A DNA stretch of 64,000 bases, from assembly GCA_003134855.1 (NCBI GenBank), contig PLCS01000012.1, positions 186,001 to 250,000 on the forward strand, in the 5' to 3' direction. Of this stretch, positions 8,524-17,674 are shown one piece after another. The translations under genes and the position numbers were made by a program. A model generated the notes under the pieces. That model ran no database searches, was not told the origin of the DNA, and was given only the letters and a program-made list of their open reading frames with translations. Within the stretch, counting starts at the first letter, position 1, and each line of letters begins with the position of its first letter. The stretch is from Acidobacteriaceae bacterium (GTDB lineage: Bacteria; Acidobacteriota; Terriglobia; Terriglobales; Acidobacteriaceae).

Positions 8524-9498
8524 ATGGCGACGACTTGGTATTCGGCTCCCGCTCCGGTGGCGCGGCGGGTTCGCGGTTATTTTGCACCGGTGAACCGGAC
8601 GGCGCAGACGCCGGTGCTCTTCGATCCGTCGGAGCAAAGCGGTTTCAGCTTGGAAGCGCCGCCGGCTCCGTGGATCAACCTGGGTTGGATTCAAGAGTTT
8701 ACACGCAAGTCGGGGAGCAAGACCGCCGCTGTGTTGACGGGCATTCCGGCTAGCACGCTGGAGCAAGTGCGCGAAACTCTTGAGGCGCAGGTGAGCTTCG
8801 AGTTTCTAAGCTGGACAAAGCTGACCATGGCTTTGGCCACGGGCTCACAGCACATGAATCTGCTGGCTCCCGCAAGTGGCGCAGCCCCAGCCGCGGATGG
8901 CGCCCAAGCAGCTACAGCGGTAACGACACTTGGCGGATCGACTGCGACATTCGTAGCATTGGCCTCGACAGATACCGCGAAATTCTCGGCCGGTTCGATC
9001 ATCGCGCTGGACGCGGATTACACGGGGCAGACCGGCTTTGTGGGCGCGCCGGTATCGGGAGCGTATGTGCGGCAGGCGCTGACCGATGTTGACTACATCC
9101 GGCGCGTGACCTTCAACGTAGCATTCGTATCGCAGGTAAGTTCGGCCGGGCTAACGCTTGCCGGCCCGCTGCCGGGCGGCGCTCCGGCGGCCGGATCAAA
9201 GCTGCAGGCGGTCACTGGATTTGTGGATCGCGAAGGCGGCAGTTTCTATCAGGAGTGGTCGGCGCTGTTTGTTATGCAAGGCAGCCAGGGAGAGCGGATC
9301 TTCTTCCATTATCCACGCTTGCAGACCATGGCCAGCGCGCAAGAATCCGCATTGCCGCTGGATGGCAAAAATAAGAGCGGACTGTCGCGAGTCTTGCTCA
9401 AAGGACAGTTTCTGGCGCTGCCCGTGACCGATCCACTGGATGGGGAGCGGATTGTATGTTACCGGAGCTTCTTACCCGCGGCGAACACACTGGTATAA
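8524..9498 (+). CDS. Probable phage major tail (tube) protein
   Basis: 324 aa. The N-terminus (YFAPVNRTAQTPVLFDPSEQ) and alternating beta-rich segments with an inserted Ala/Thr/Gly-rich, Ig-like region in the middle fit a tail tube subunit. It begins immediately after the preceding stop. In long-tailed phages the tape-measure gene would follow. Here the next gene is instead a 771-aa hub-like protein. Confidence 0.55.
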   Translation: MATTWYSAPAPVARRVRGYFAPVNRTAQTPVLFDPSEQSGFSLEAPPAPWINLGWIQEFTRKSGSKTAAVLTGIPASTLEQVRETLEAQVSFEFLSWTKLTMALATGSQHMNLLAPASGAAPAADGAQAATAVTTLGGSTATFVALASTDTAKFSAGSIIALDADYTGQTGFVGAPVSGAYVRQALTDVDYIRRVTFNVAFVSQVSSAGLTLAGPLPGGAPAAGSKLQAVTGFVDREGGSFYQEWSALFVMQGSQGERIFFHYPRLQTMASAQESALPLDGKNKSGLSRVLLKGQFLALPVTDPLDGERIVCYRSFLPAANTLV

Positions 9499-9540
9499 GC
9501 GAGTCAGCAATTCAGCGAGTCAGCGGGGCAGAGAGTCACG

Positions 9541-11856
9541 ATGAAGATTACGATCAATGGGCAAGACTACACGGCCGCGCTCGATGCAGCGCGGCCTCTG
9601 ACAATCGAGCGCAAGCTGAACGAGCCCTCCTTATGCCAACTGTGGCTGAGCCTGCCAACCAACGGTAGCCTGGTGATGCCCTTGCGCAATCAGTTTCTGG
9701 CAGTAATGGGGGACGATGGAACCTATTACTTTACGGGTTACATTGCGGTAACTCCGTTGCCGGAATATGCAGGCCTGGCGATAGAAGGACCGCGCTACCG
9801 GATTGCTATCCAGACTCTGAGCGACGAATTGCTTTTGGACCAGAACCTGATGCCTCCCAGCACTGGCGCAGCGGGTGAAAACGCCGGAACGCTGATGACG
9901 AGGCTTGTGACTCGCACTAAAGTTACCGTGCTATCGACGCAAGGGCTCTTACTGAGCGCGCCAGTAAGTTATTTTGCCCCGGACCCGGGCTCGTCGTGGA
10001 GCAGGAGCGCCGGGCAGGTGGCAAGCATGACACGGGCTGCGTACCGAGCGGTCAACGGGGCGCTCACAATTTCTCCAGTGCAAAGCATTGTTCATCCATT
10101 AAACGAGTCAGACGGCAGCCTGAATCTGGCAGTCTTGGGATTCACGTCCAGCGCCAAGCGCGCCCTTGCAAACGATGTGACGGTTTGCGGCGAGCATGAG
10201 CCGGTTGCTTATGTGAGCGAATACTTTCTGGGAGACGGAGTTACAACACAGTTTTTTCTGGCGGCAGACCCATACTTTCCCGCTTCATCCCAGTCCACTA
10301 TCATTCGCGAACTCTTCAATGAGTCCCAAATCAACCAGGCAGTGTGGGGAGTTTCCGCCGCGGCCGGCTATCTCTTGCTGGGCGCGGGCGGGCTGGCGAT
10401 GGAAGGCGGCAATGGACTCGACGGAGAAACGCTGCTGGCCTGGTTGAACCCGGTGGAGTTAGGCGGAACCCTGTTGCTGGAGGCTGTGGGTGTCACACTT
10501 TCTACCGGCAGCACCGGCATCCTGGCCGGCTTCTTCGTTGGGATGGACAGGCAGGCCGGATGCATTGCGGGCTTTCAGGCAACCGCGCAGCCAGGCACCG
10601 GGGCTGTCTCATTGCAACCACTGATTCAAGGAAGCCCGGTGGGAACGGCTTATGCGATCAATCCATCCTATCAATACACGCTGCGCGTCCGATTGCATTG
10701 CGCGGAGAACGAACGGGGACTGGCAGTTTATAGCTCTTATGGAGATAGCGGCCAGATTACTTATGGCGGAGCATGGAATACTGCCGCGGGCAACGTGCAG
10801 ATGGAGATTCAGCAGTTTGTCAACGGAGTGGGCGGAATGCCGGTAACGCTCTATGATGGCGCAATCGCCAACCTTACCGGAGCTTGCAATGTGGTGGCTG
10901 TCAGCAGCATCAACCTGATAGGAACCATGCGCGCGCTCAATCTGACCAATCTCGGCTCGGGCTGGGTGGTGAGCACGCCGCCAAGCGGCTTTCCCTATAC
11001 CCGGCGGGTTGGCACGACGGCCGAGGCGGCCGAGTGCCAATTGGACCGCACGGGCAAGCTGGTATTTTACACCGGGTACGCGCCGCTGGCAGGCGAGAAG
11101 ATTGCGGTGAGTTATCGCACTGTCGGCAGGGCCGTGGGACGAGCGGTCAACACCGCCAGCCAGCAGGCGCTTGCGTTGGCCGGAATGCCCACCGAGACCG
11201 CGTGGATCGGCTCGGTGACCAATCCCCCGACGCGCAGTTCCGCGGATTGCCGCAATGCGGCCCTGACCATCGAGCAGGCCTCGGCGGGCGTCAGCGCTCT
11301 GTGGAGCGGCACTTATAAAGGAAGCAGTATGAGCTTCGCCGCCGATGTCTGGCCGGGCGATGCGCTCCTGCTCAACGCGCCTTCCCTTTCTTTGAACGCT
11401 CAGGTGGTGGTGCGGACGGTCACGGTGAGTTATCGGGCAAGTTATCCAGACCTGGTGGAGTATGCTATCGCCTTCGCCAATGACTGGGCCGACGATCTGG
11501 CCATCAAGACCAGCGCGACGGTGCCTGCCGATGCGTGGCTGCCGGCGCCTGTCGCTCCTACCGTTCTTGCCAATCTCAACACGCTCACGGTGACGGCGCT
11601 GAATGGAAGCACGGTATCAATTTATGCCGGCGTGACGCCGCCCACGGGCGGAGGATTCGAGATCCGGCTGCGGGACTTTGCCTTCATGCCCGGCGAAGAC
11701 CCGGACCTGGTGATGCGCGCGACGCTGCCGAATATGACTTTTTCGCGCATCTCCGCCGCCGACCGGTTCTATATCCGGATGTATGACGGCTCGACGCCGC
11801 CGAATTACTCGGAGTTTTCAACGGCATTGTTCATTAACCTGCCGCTGGGATCGTAA
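9541..11856 (+). CDS. Large phage tail/baseplate protein with sugar-binding-like middle
   Basis: 771 aa. The N-terminal 200 residues (start MKITINGQDYTAAL) resemble hub-type proteins that open with a short beta domain. Residues about 260-430 look like a concanavalin/LamG-type sandwich. Residues about 440-620 return to a hub-like domain, and the end looks like a fibronectin III-like module (PVAPTVLANLNTLTV...YIRMYDGSTPPNYSEF). It probably forms the tail tip and contacts the host surface. Domain calls are by pattern only. Confidence 0.55.
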   Translation: MKITINGQDYTAALDAARPLTIERKLNEPSLCQLWLSLPTNGSLVMPLRNQFLAVMGDDGTYYFTGYIAVTPLPEYAGLAIEGPRYRIAIQTLSDELLLDQNLMPPSTGAAGENAGTLMTRLVTRTKVTVLSTQGLLLSAPVSYFAPDPGSSWSRSAGQVASMTRAAYRAVNGALTISPVQSIVHPLNESDGSLNLAVLGFTSSAKRALANDVTVCGEHEPVAYVSEYFLGDGVTTQFFLAADPYFPASSQSTIIRELFNESQINQAVWGVSAAAGYLLLGAGGLAMEGGNGLDGETLLAWLNPVELGGTLLLEAVGVTLSTGSTGILAGFFVGMDRQAGCIAGFQATAQPGTGAVSLQPLIQGSPVGTAYAINPSYQYTLRVRLHCAENERGLAVYSSYGDSGQITYGGAWNTAAGNVQMEIQQFVNGVGGMPVTLYDGAIANLTGACNVVAVSSINLIGTMRALNLTNLGSGWVVSTPPSGFPYTRRVGTTAEAAECQLDRTGKLVFYTGYAPLAGEKIAVSYRTVGRAVGRAVNTASQQALALAGMPTETAWIGSVTNPPTRSSADCRNAALTIEQASAGVSALWSGTYKGSSMSFAADVWPGDALLLNAPSLSLNAQVVVRTVTVSYRASYPDLVEYAIAFANDWADDLAIKTSATVPADAWLPAPVAPTVLANLNTLTVTALNGSTVSIYAGVTPPTGGGFEIRLRDFAFMPGEDPDLVMRATLPNMTFSRISAADRFYIRMYDGSTPPNYSEFSTALFINLPLGS

Positions 11857-11901
11857 GCGGTTTACTGATGTGAGCTGCGGTGGACGAATGGAGTTCAGTG
11901 G

Positions 11902-12129
11902 ATGCGGATGATGAATGAATTCGAAGCGCAGGTGCTGAGCGACTTGAGCGTGCTGAAGACGCAGATGACCAATCTCACGGGCGACGGCAACGGCGGACGG
12001 CTGGCCGATCTGGAGCGGCGCATGGAGCGGCACGAGCAGAACTGGCAGCGCGCCAAGGGCTTTCTGGCGGCGTTCAGCGTGGTCTTCGCGGTAGTCGAAG
12101 TGGCCGTGACGGCGATCTTCCGGCATTGA
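11902..12129 (+). CDS. XhlA-like small membrane protein, possible holin accessory
   Basis: 75 aa. Residues about 1-50 are a charged coiled coil (LADLERRMERHEQNWQRAKG). They are followed by one hydrophobic segment (FLAAFSVVFAVVEVAVTAIF) ending in RH. This layout matches XhlA-type proteins that work with holins in phage lysis. No endolysin is visible next to it. It is the last gene of the phage-like block, about 50 bp before purE. Confidence 0.55.
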   Translation: MRMMNEFEAQVLSDLSVLKTQMTNLTGDGNGGRLADLERRMERHEQNWQRAKGFLAAFSVVFAVVEVAVTAIFRH

Positions 12130-12143
12130 GCGCAGCAAGCCTC

Positions 12144-12172
12144 TTCTGCCCGAGCGCCGGCTTTCGTATAAT
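12144..12172 (+). promoter_or_regulatory. Candidate purE promoter, leaderless
   Basis: A perfect TATAAT lies at 12167-12172 with a weak -35 (TTCTGC, 12144-12149) 17 bp upstream. The preferred purE ATG is at 12180, seven bases after the -10 box, so transcription would start on or next to the start codon. Confidence 0.5.
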
Positions 12173-12179
12173 GAACCCC

Positions 12180-12671
12180 ATGAGCGATCAACCGCTGGTA
12201 GGCGTGGTGATGGGCAGCAAGAGCGACTATGAGGTGCTCTCGGCGGCCATCGAGATTCTGCGCGCGTTGGAGATTCCCCATGAGGCGCGGGTGTTGAGCG
12301 CGCATCGCACCCCGGATCAACTCTTCGAATACGTTGAAACAGCGCGGGCGCGAGGGCTGCGGGTGCTGATTGCCGGGGCCGGCGGCGCGGCTCACCTGGC
12401 CGGAGTGATGGCGGCCAAAACGCTGCTTCCCGTGCTGGCCGTGCCGATTGCGGCCACGCCGCTCAACGGCCTGGATTCGCTGCTTTCGATGGTGCAGATG
12501 CCCAAGGGGATTCCGGTTGCGACGCTGGCTATCGGCAAGCCCGGAGCGGCCAATGCAGCGCTCTTTGCGGCAGAGATTCTGGCGTTGAACGACGCGGCGC
12601 TCTACGAACGGCTGGCCGCATGGCGCGCGGCGCGCGCCCAGGAAGTGCTGGAGTCGAAGCTGCCGGAGTGA
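12180..12671 (+). CDS. purE: N5-carboxyaminoimidazole ribonucleotide mutase
   Basis: 163 aa from the ATG at 12180. An ATG nine bases earlier overlaps the TATAAT box and is less likely. PurE moves the carboxyl group of N5-CAIR to C4 to make CAIR in purine synthesis. The diagnostic motif [12 protein letters not shown] is at the N-terminus, and SAHRTPD and [14 protein letters not shown] follow, carrying the conserved Ser/Asp and His residues. The length is normal. No purK lies beside it, so the partner must be elsewhere. It follows the phage-like cluster closely, marking the host boundary. Confidence 0.95.
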   Translation: MSDQPLVGVVMGSKSDYEVLSAAIEILRALEIPHEARVLSAHRTPDQLFEYVETARARGLRVLIAGAGGAAHLAGVMAAKTLLPVLAVPIAATPLNGLDSLLSMVQMPKGIPVATLAIGKPGAANAALFAAEILALNDAALYERLAAWRAARAQEVLESKLPE

Positions 12672-12741
12672 GCGTCGGCGGTAATTATGTACTTGACTTA
12701 CAAGAGCAATACAATTGAGAATTGCAGACCGGAGATAACCG

Positions 12742-13125
12742 ATGGATCCCTCGCGTATCGCTGGTATTGTGTCGCTCGCGCTCTCAGTCCCGCAAGGTCT
12801 TGCAGCATCGTTTCAGATTATCGACCGAATCAAATCAAAAAAGCTTCAAGTGTCTATCGTCTCAGGCAAGAGAACCGGGTCTATTGCCAGCCTTTTGTTT
12901 GTGGGCATGGCGTCATGCATCATATTTGGTTGCTGGATTCTGTTTTCAGATCCGTTTCGCCCAACCACAATAGAAAAGATTGTGACCGTGGAAAAGGCTG
13001 CACCTTGCCCCGCCACGAGTACTGGACCGGCAACCTCTAAATCTGGATCAGGTGGTACGTCAATCTCTCATTCAGGAAGCGGTGATACGTACACCTTACA
13101 GACTCCAACAAAGTCATCCAAATGA
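12742..13125 (+). CDS. Unknown membrane protein with Ser/Thr/Gly-rich tail
   Basis: 127 aa, GGAG seven bases before the ATG. One clear membrane segment (ASLLFVGMASCIIFGCWILF) lies near residues 48-67. The tail holds TSTGPATSKSGSGGTSIS followed by HSGSGDTYTL. A similar TSTGPAT...HSG..DT pattern occurs in the next gene. Codon use is AT-richer than the flanking purE and typA. Function not recognised. It probably forms a two-gene acquired unit with the next gene. Confidence 0.65.
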   Translation: MDPSRIAGIVSLALSVPQGLAASFQIIDRIKSKKLQVSIVSGKRTGSIASLLFVGMASCIIFGCWILFSDPFRPTTIEKIVTVEKAAPCPATSTGPATSKSGSGGTSISHSGSGDTYTLQTPTKSSK

Positions 13126-13137
13126 AAGTGAGACAGA

Positions 13138-13758
13138 ATGAAGATTCTCGTCGCTGTCTGGGTACTTACAATTAGCTCATTCGCATGCAGCCAATCAACC
13201 TCGACTGGACCAGCTACAGCCTCCGGAGCGTGTGCCGTAGCTCATAGCGGCAATCGCGACACCGTTATCATCAAATGTGGCATCGGAGCTGAACAGGGCA
13301 AACAATTGATCGAGATTCTGAATAAGATATTGGCCAATCAGCAAAAGCTGTCGCCCGATGTCGTAATGCAAAAGTTAGATGAAATCCTTAAGGCAGTGAA
13401 TCCTAACGTCCCCCAGAAAACCTACTACTGTAACGGTCTTTGGAGAACGGTGGGTCCTGGGGCTAATGCGGATATGGTAATCAATAGCGGAGGGGACACC
13501 GCCGCTCTCCAACAAATGATTTTTCTTGTAAATGCTAGAAAGTTCGACGAATTACGATATCTCTGTATCGCTCAAATGAAGGAAAAACCTGAGTGGTTAA
13601 CGCCATACTTAGCATGCGGAATTGCTTACCTCGGGCTTGGAGACAAATTGAATGCGGCCAAAATGCTAAAGGATTTTGATTATAGAACTGGTCCAGCATA
13701 TGACGTGGATGCCTGCAAACAGATGTCGGACTATTTACACGCAAATTTGAATCAGTAA
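13138..13758 (+). CDS. Unknown exported protein with helical-repeat-like C-terminus
   Basis: 206 aa. An N-terminal signal-like segment ends at a cysteine (LTISSFACSQS), so it may be a lipoprotein. Then comes TSTGPATASG and HSGNRDTVIIKCG, resembling the tail of the upstream protein. A predicted helix (GKQLIEILNKILANQQKL) follows, and the last 80 residues look like a TPR-type helical pair (WLTPYLACGIAYLGLGDKLN). It starts 12 bp after the neighbour. AT-rich relative to flanks. Function unknown. Confidence 0.65.
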   Translation: MKILVAVWVLTISSFACSQSTSTGPATASGACAVAHSGNRDTVIIKCGIGAEQGKQLIEILNKILANQQKLSPDVVMQKLDEILKAVNPNVPQKTYYCNGLWRTVGPGANADMVINSGGDTAALQQMIFLVNARKFDELRYLCIAQMKEKPEWLTPYLACGIAYLGLGDKLNAAKMLKDFDYRTGPAYDVDACKQMSDYLHANLNQ

Positions 13759-13812
13759 GCGCAAATCATGAAACACAAATACCATGACGGACCATAAAAA
13801 CGAAAAAATGGC

Positions 13813-15630
13813 TTACTCGATCCCCTTCTCCCACCGCTTGGGGCGGCGGTTCTGCTGCAGGATCTTCTTGCGCAGGCGCAGTGACTTGGGCGTTACCTCG
13901 ACCATCTCGTCCTCGGCGATAAACTCGATGGCCTGCTCCAGGTTCAGATTCCTGTACGGCACCAGTCGGATGGCCTCATCGGCGCTCGATGCGCGCATGT
14001 TGGTCATGTGTTTTTCGCGGACGACGTTCACGTCGAGATCCTTGTCGCGCGCGTGCTCGCCGACGATCATGCCCTCGTAGACCTCAACGCCCGCGCCGAC
14101 AAACAACATTCCGCGCTCCTGCAGGCCGTTGAGCGAATAGGTGGTGGTCAGCCCCTGGCGGTCGGAGACCAAGGCGCCGGTGGGCCGCTGCGGAATCTCG
14201 CCCTGGTAAGGGATGTAGCCGTCGAAGAGCGCGTTCATCACGATGGTGCCGCGGGTCTCGGTGAGCATCTCGCTGCGCAGGCCGATCAGGCCGCGGCTGG
14301 GCACGCGAAACTCCATGCGCACGCGGCCCGAGCCGTGATTGTGCATCTTGGTCATCTCGCCCTTGCGCGGGCCGAGCTTCTCGATCACCGTGCCGGTGTA
14401 GGCATCGGGCACGTCGATGGTCAGATGCTCGACCGGCTCCATGCGCGTGCCGTCCACCACCTTGGTGACGATCTCCGGGCGGCCGGCGGAAAGCTCAAAG
14501 CCCTCGCGGCGCATCATCTCGATCAGAATCGCCAGCTGCAGTTCACCGCGGCCCAGCACCTTGAAGCTGTCCGGCGAGCCGGTATCCTCGACGCGAATCG
14601 AAACGTTGGTCAGCAGCTCTTTTTCCAGCCGTTCGCGCAGGTTGCGGCTGGTCACGTACTGGCCCTCGCGCCCGGCAAAGGGCGAATTGTTCACGCTGAA
14701 CTGAATCGCGATGGTCGGCTCGTCGATCACGATCAGCGGCAGCGGCGAAGGGTTCTCGACGCTGGTAATGGTCTCGCCGATGGTGATGCCCTCGACGCCG
14801 GCCACGGCCACAATGTCGCCCATCGTGGTTTCGGTGGTTTCGATGCGCTTGAGGCCGCTGAAGGTAAACAATTTTGTAATGCGCGTCTTCATCAGCGAGC
14901 CGTCGCGCTTGGAAATCGTCACGTCGTCGCCGGCGTGCAGCGTGCCCTGGAATACGCGGCAGATGGCGATGCGTCCAAAATAATCCGAATAATCGAGATT
15001 GGTGACCAGAATCTGCAAGGTGCCTTCGGCATTGCCGGTGGCTGGAGGAATCGTCGAGACAATTGCCTCGAAGAGCGGCTGCAGGTTTACTCCGGGCGTG
15101 GCCGGATCGAGGGTCGCCTGACCCGCCTTGGCCACCGCATAGAGCACCGGGAAGTCCAGTTGCGTCTCGTCGGCGTCGAGATCGATGAAGAGATCGTAGA
15201 TCTCGTTCAAGACCTCCTGGGGGCGCGCGTCGGGGCGGTCGATCTTGTTGATCACCACGATGGGCTTGAGCTTGGCTTCCAGAGCCTTGGCCAGCACATA
15301 GCGCGTCTGCGGCAGCGGCCCCTCGGCCGCGTCCACCAGCAGCATGACGCCGTCCACCATCTTCAGGGCGCGCTCCACCTCGCCGCCAAAATCGGCGTGG
15401 CCCGGCGTGTCCACAATGTTGATCTTGCCGCCCTCAAAGACGATCGCGGTGTTCTTGGCCAGGATGGTGATGCCCCGCTCCCGCTCCAGTTCGTTCGAGT
15501 CCATCACCCGGTCGGCCACCTGCTCGTTGGCGCGGAACGTACCGGACTGCCGCAGCATGGCGTCTACGAGGGTTGTCTTGCCGTGGTCAACATGGGCAAT
15601 GATGGCGATATTGCGTATCGTCTGGGTCAC
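13813..15630 (-). CDS. typA: Ribosome-associated GTPase TypA/BipA
   Basis: 605 aa, GTG start with AAGGAAG upstream on the minus strand. Translational GTPase with P-loop AHVDHGKTT (residues 12-20), switch motifs RGITI and DTPGHADF, and NKID specificity motif. The length and the BipA-type C-terminal domain (about residues 480-600, with [17 protein letters not shown] before it) distinguish it from LepA and EF-G. TypA helps 50S subunit assembly and stress adaptation. Single gene, convergent with the unknown gene downstream. Confidence 0.95.
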   Translation of the reverse strand: MTQTIRNIAIIAHVDHGKTTLVDAMLRQSGTFRANEQVADRVMDSNELERERGITILAKNTAIVFEGGKINIVDTPGHADFGGEVERALKMVDGVMLLVDAAEGPLPQTRYVLAKALEAKLKPIVVINKIDRPDARPQEVLNEIYDLFIDLDADETQLDFPVLYAVAKAGQATLDPATPGVNLQPLFEAIVSTIPPATGNAEGTLQILVTNLDYSDYFGRIAICRVFQGTLHAGDDVTISKRDGSLMKTRITKLFTFSGLKRIETTETTMGDIVAVAGVEGITIGETITSVENPSPLPLIVIDEPTIAIQFSVNNSPFAGREGQYVTSRNLRERLEKELLTNVSIRVEDTGSPDSFKVLGRGELQLAILIEMMRREGFELSAGRPEIVTKVVDGTRMEPVEHLTIDVPDAYTGTVIEKLGPRKGEMTKMHNHGSGRVRMEFRVPSRGLIGLRSEMLTETRGTIVMNALFDGYIPYQGEIPQRPTGALVSDRQGLTTTYSLNGLQERGMLFVGAGVEVYEGMIVGEHARDKDLDVNVVREKHMTNMRASSADEAIRLVPYRNLNLEQAIEFIAEDEMVEVTPKSLRLRKKILQQNRRPKRWEKGIE

Positions 15631-15688
15631 AGGGGAGTTTTCCTTCTTTTGGTTCGGCCGGTGAGGCCATGGGGTTGGGGGACGGATA

Positions 15689-15715
15689 CAGAGATCAGAG
15701 GTCAGGGATCAGAAG
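15689..15715. repeat. Stuttered GATCAGAGGTCAGG-type words
   Basis: A short run of GATCAGA/GGTCAGG words in the gap between typA and the kinase operon (15631-15788). No gene in the gap. Confidence 0.45.
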
Positions 15716-15788
15716 ACCCTTATGGTGCTCTCAGCAGAGTGAAAAGTGCCGCACACTGCGGCATCTTCCATTGTATCAGCAGCCTGAA

Positions 15789-17204
15789 TTACAGCCGCTT
15801 CAACTCCGTTTCGACCCGGCAGCCGTTGTTGTTGCTGAATTTCAGGGTTCCGCCCAGTTGGTGCGCCAGGCTGGCGGCCAGCTTCAGCCCCATTGAGGGG
15901 CAAGCGGCGGCGTCGAAGTGCTCGGGCAGGCCGGCGCCATCGTCGCTGACCGCCAAACGGACGACGCCTTTCACGCGATGAATCGAAATCTCGACCGTCC
16001 CCTTGCGGCCGTCGGGAAAGCCGTGCTTGAAGCAGTTGGAGATCAGTTCATTGGCCAGCAGTCCGAAGGGGATGGCCAGGTCCAGCGAGAGGGGAATCTC
16101 CTCGGTGTCCAGGCGCAGTTGAATCTGCCCCGGCGGCGCTGAGTTCGAGGCCACAACCCCCTTGAACAGGTCGCGCAGATAGTCGGAGAGCGAGAGGCTG
16201 GCCACGTCTTTCGTCCGGTAAAGCCGCTCATGCACCAGGGCCATCGCGTGGATGCGCTGAATCGTGTTTTCGGCAGCCGTGCGCGCCTCGCCGGGAGGCA
16301 GCAGCCGGCTGCTCATCCGCAACAGACTTTGCACCACTTGCAGGTTGTTCTTCACGCGATGATGGATTTCGCCCAGCAGAACCTCTTTCTCCTTGAGCGA
16401 GGCCTCCATCTGCTGTTCGTGCTCGCGCTGCACCGTCACATCATGAAGGGTAAGAACGATCATCGGCTGGGCGTTCGGGTGCGCCTTGAGCTGTGCCGCG
16501 CGGGCCTCCACCCAGGCAATCGAGCCATCCTTGTGGCAGCAGCGCAAGGTAGCTGCCTGGTGAGTGTTCTCCTCCAGGTTGGCAAACATGGTCAGCAAAT
16601 GTTCCCGGTCTTCCGGAACGACGATCTCCATCCATGAGCGCCCCACCAGCTCCTCGGACTCGCGGCCCAGGAGCGTGAGGCAGACGGGCGAGACATACAC
16701 CAGTTTGCCCTCGCCGCTGTAAACGGCCACCAGGTCCGACGAGTGCTCGACAATGGCGCTCATCAGCGCGCTGGTCTCATCCAGCCGGCCTTTCAGGCGG
16801 CCAAGACGCGCCACTCGCTCCAGAACCAGCGGCAACTCATTCCAAAAGCCGTCCGTCTTCTTCACGTAGTCGGCAAAGCCCCGCCGCAAGGCCTCAATGA
16901 CCACGCTCTCATCGCTCACCGCGGTGACAAAGACAACCGGAATCTCGGGAACGCGCGCCTGGGCCGCATCGGCTACCGGCCAGGGATCGCCATCGGGAAG
17001 ATGATAGTCCAGCAGCAGCGCCAGGTAATCGCCGCCGTCCTCGCCGCTCAGTGCTTTCACTCCGTCCTCGACGCCGCCGGCAATCTCCACCGAATAGCCG
17101 GAACGCTCCAGCGCCCGCCGCATCAACTCGGCGGCGCCGCTATCGTCCTCCACCAGCAGAACCCGCTGGGAGGAAGGAGTAGCTGAGATGGGCATGCTGC
17201 TCAT
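15789..17204 (-). CDS. Receiver-PAS-histidine kinase (HisKA_2 type)
   Basis: 471 aa. Residues about 12-125 are a receiver domain (RVLLVEDDSGAAELM, acidic pocket and phospho-acceptor Asp in LLLDYHLPDG). Residues about 145-265 form a PAS domain (VYSGEGKLVYVSPVCLTLLG). A HisKA_2 motif follows (LLGEIHHRVKNNLQVVQSLL), then an ATPase domain with NELISNCFKHGFP and SDDGAGLP. The start overlaps the stop of the upstream receiver gene by four bases (ATGA), so translation is coupled. It is the last gene of a three-gene phosphorelay. Cytoplasmic; signal unknown. Confidence 0.9.
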   Translation of the reverse strand: MSSMPISATPSSQRVLLVEDDSGAAELMRRALERSGYSVEIAGGVEDGVKALSGEDGGDYLALLLDYHLPDGDPWPVADAAQARVPEIPVVFVTAVSDESVVIEALRRGFADYVKKTDGFWNELPLVLERVARLGRLKGRLDETSALMSAIVEHSSDLVAVYSGEGKLVYVSPVCLTLLGRESEELVGRSWMEIVVPEDREHLLTMFANLEENTHQAATLRCCHKDGSIAWVEARAAQLKAHPNAQPMIVLTLHDVTVQREHEQQMEASLKEKEVLLGEIHHRVKNNLQVVQSLLRMSSRLLPPGEARTAAENTIQRIHAMALVHERLYRTKDVASLSLSDYLRDLFKGVVASNSAPPGQIQLRLDTEEIPLSLDLAIPFGLLANELISNCFKHGFPDGRKGTVEISIHRVKGVVRLAVSDDGAGLPEHFDAAACPSMGLKLAASLAHQLGGTLKFSNNNGCRVETELKRL

Positions 17205-17674
17205 GACGCGGACTCCGCCACGGTCCCGGGACCGTTCTCAGGCAGCCGGATGATCTGGAGAAAGAGCCCCAGACGCCTGATGGCTTCAATGAACTGAATG
17301 GGATCGACCGGTTTGGTGATGTACTCCGAGCAGCCCAGCTCATAGCATAGGGCCACCTCGCGCGGATCGTCGGTGGTGCTGAGCATGATGATCGGCGTCT
17401 TGCAGGTCGCCGCATCGGCCTTGATCTGGCGCAGCACCTCCACGCCGCCCACGCTGCCCGGCATATTGATGTCCAGCAGGATCAGCGGGTCCGCGCCCTT
17501 GCGCCCGGCAAACTCCCCGCGGCGGAAGATATAGTCCAGAGCCCGCGCTCCATCATTGATCGCGATCAGCGGATTGCCCAGCGCGATGCGGCTCAGGTTG
17601 CGGCGCACCAGTTCGACGTGCCCCTCGTCGTCGTCCACGATAAGAATGGTAAAGACGGATTCATAGGCTTTCAT
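17201..17674 (-). CDS. Single-domain response regulator (Rcp1-like)
   Basis: 157 aa, only a receiver domain. ILIVDDDEGHVELVRRNL carries the acidic pocket, LLDINMPG the phosphorylated Asp, and the conserved Thr/Lys are in LST and ITKP. It has no output domain, so it probably acts as a phosphate shuttle between the flanking kinases, like Rcp1 of phytochromes. The ATG at 17674 overlaps the upstream kinase by 14 bp, and its stop overlaps the next kinase by 4 bp. Confidence 0.9.
   Translation of the reverse strand: MKAYESVFTILIVDDDEGHVELVRRNLSRIALGNPLIAINDGARALDYIFRRGEFAGRKGADPLILLDINMPGSVGGVEVLRQIKADAATCKTPIIMLSTTDDPREVALCYELGCSEYITKPVDPIQFIEAIRRLGLFLQIIRLPENGPGTVAESAS

Noticed and set aside
14008..15981. 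Long plus-strand open frame of 657 codons
   Set aside because: It is antisense to typA, whose GTPase motifs are unmistakable. The frame is a by-product of GC-rich codon bias.
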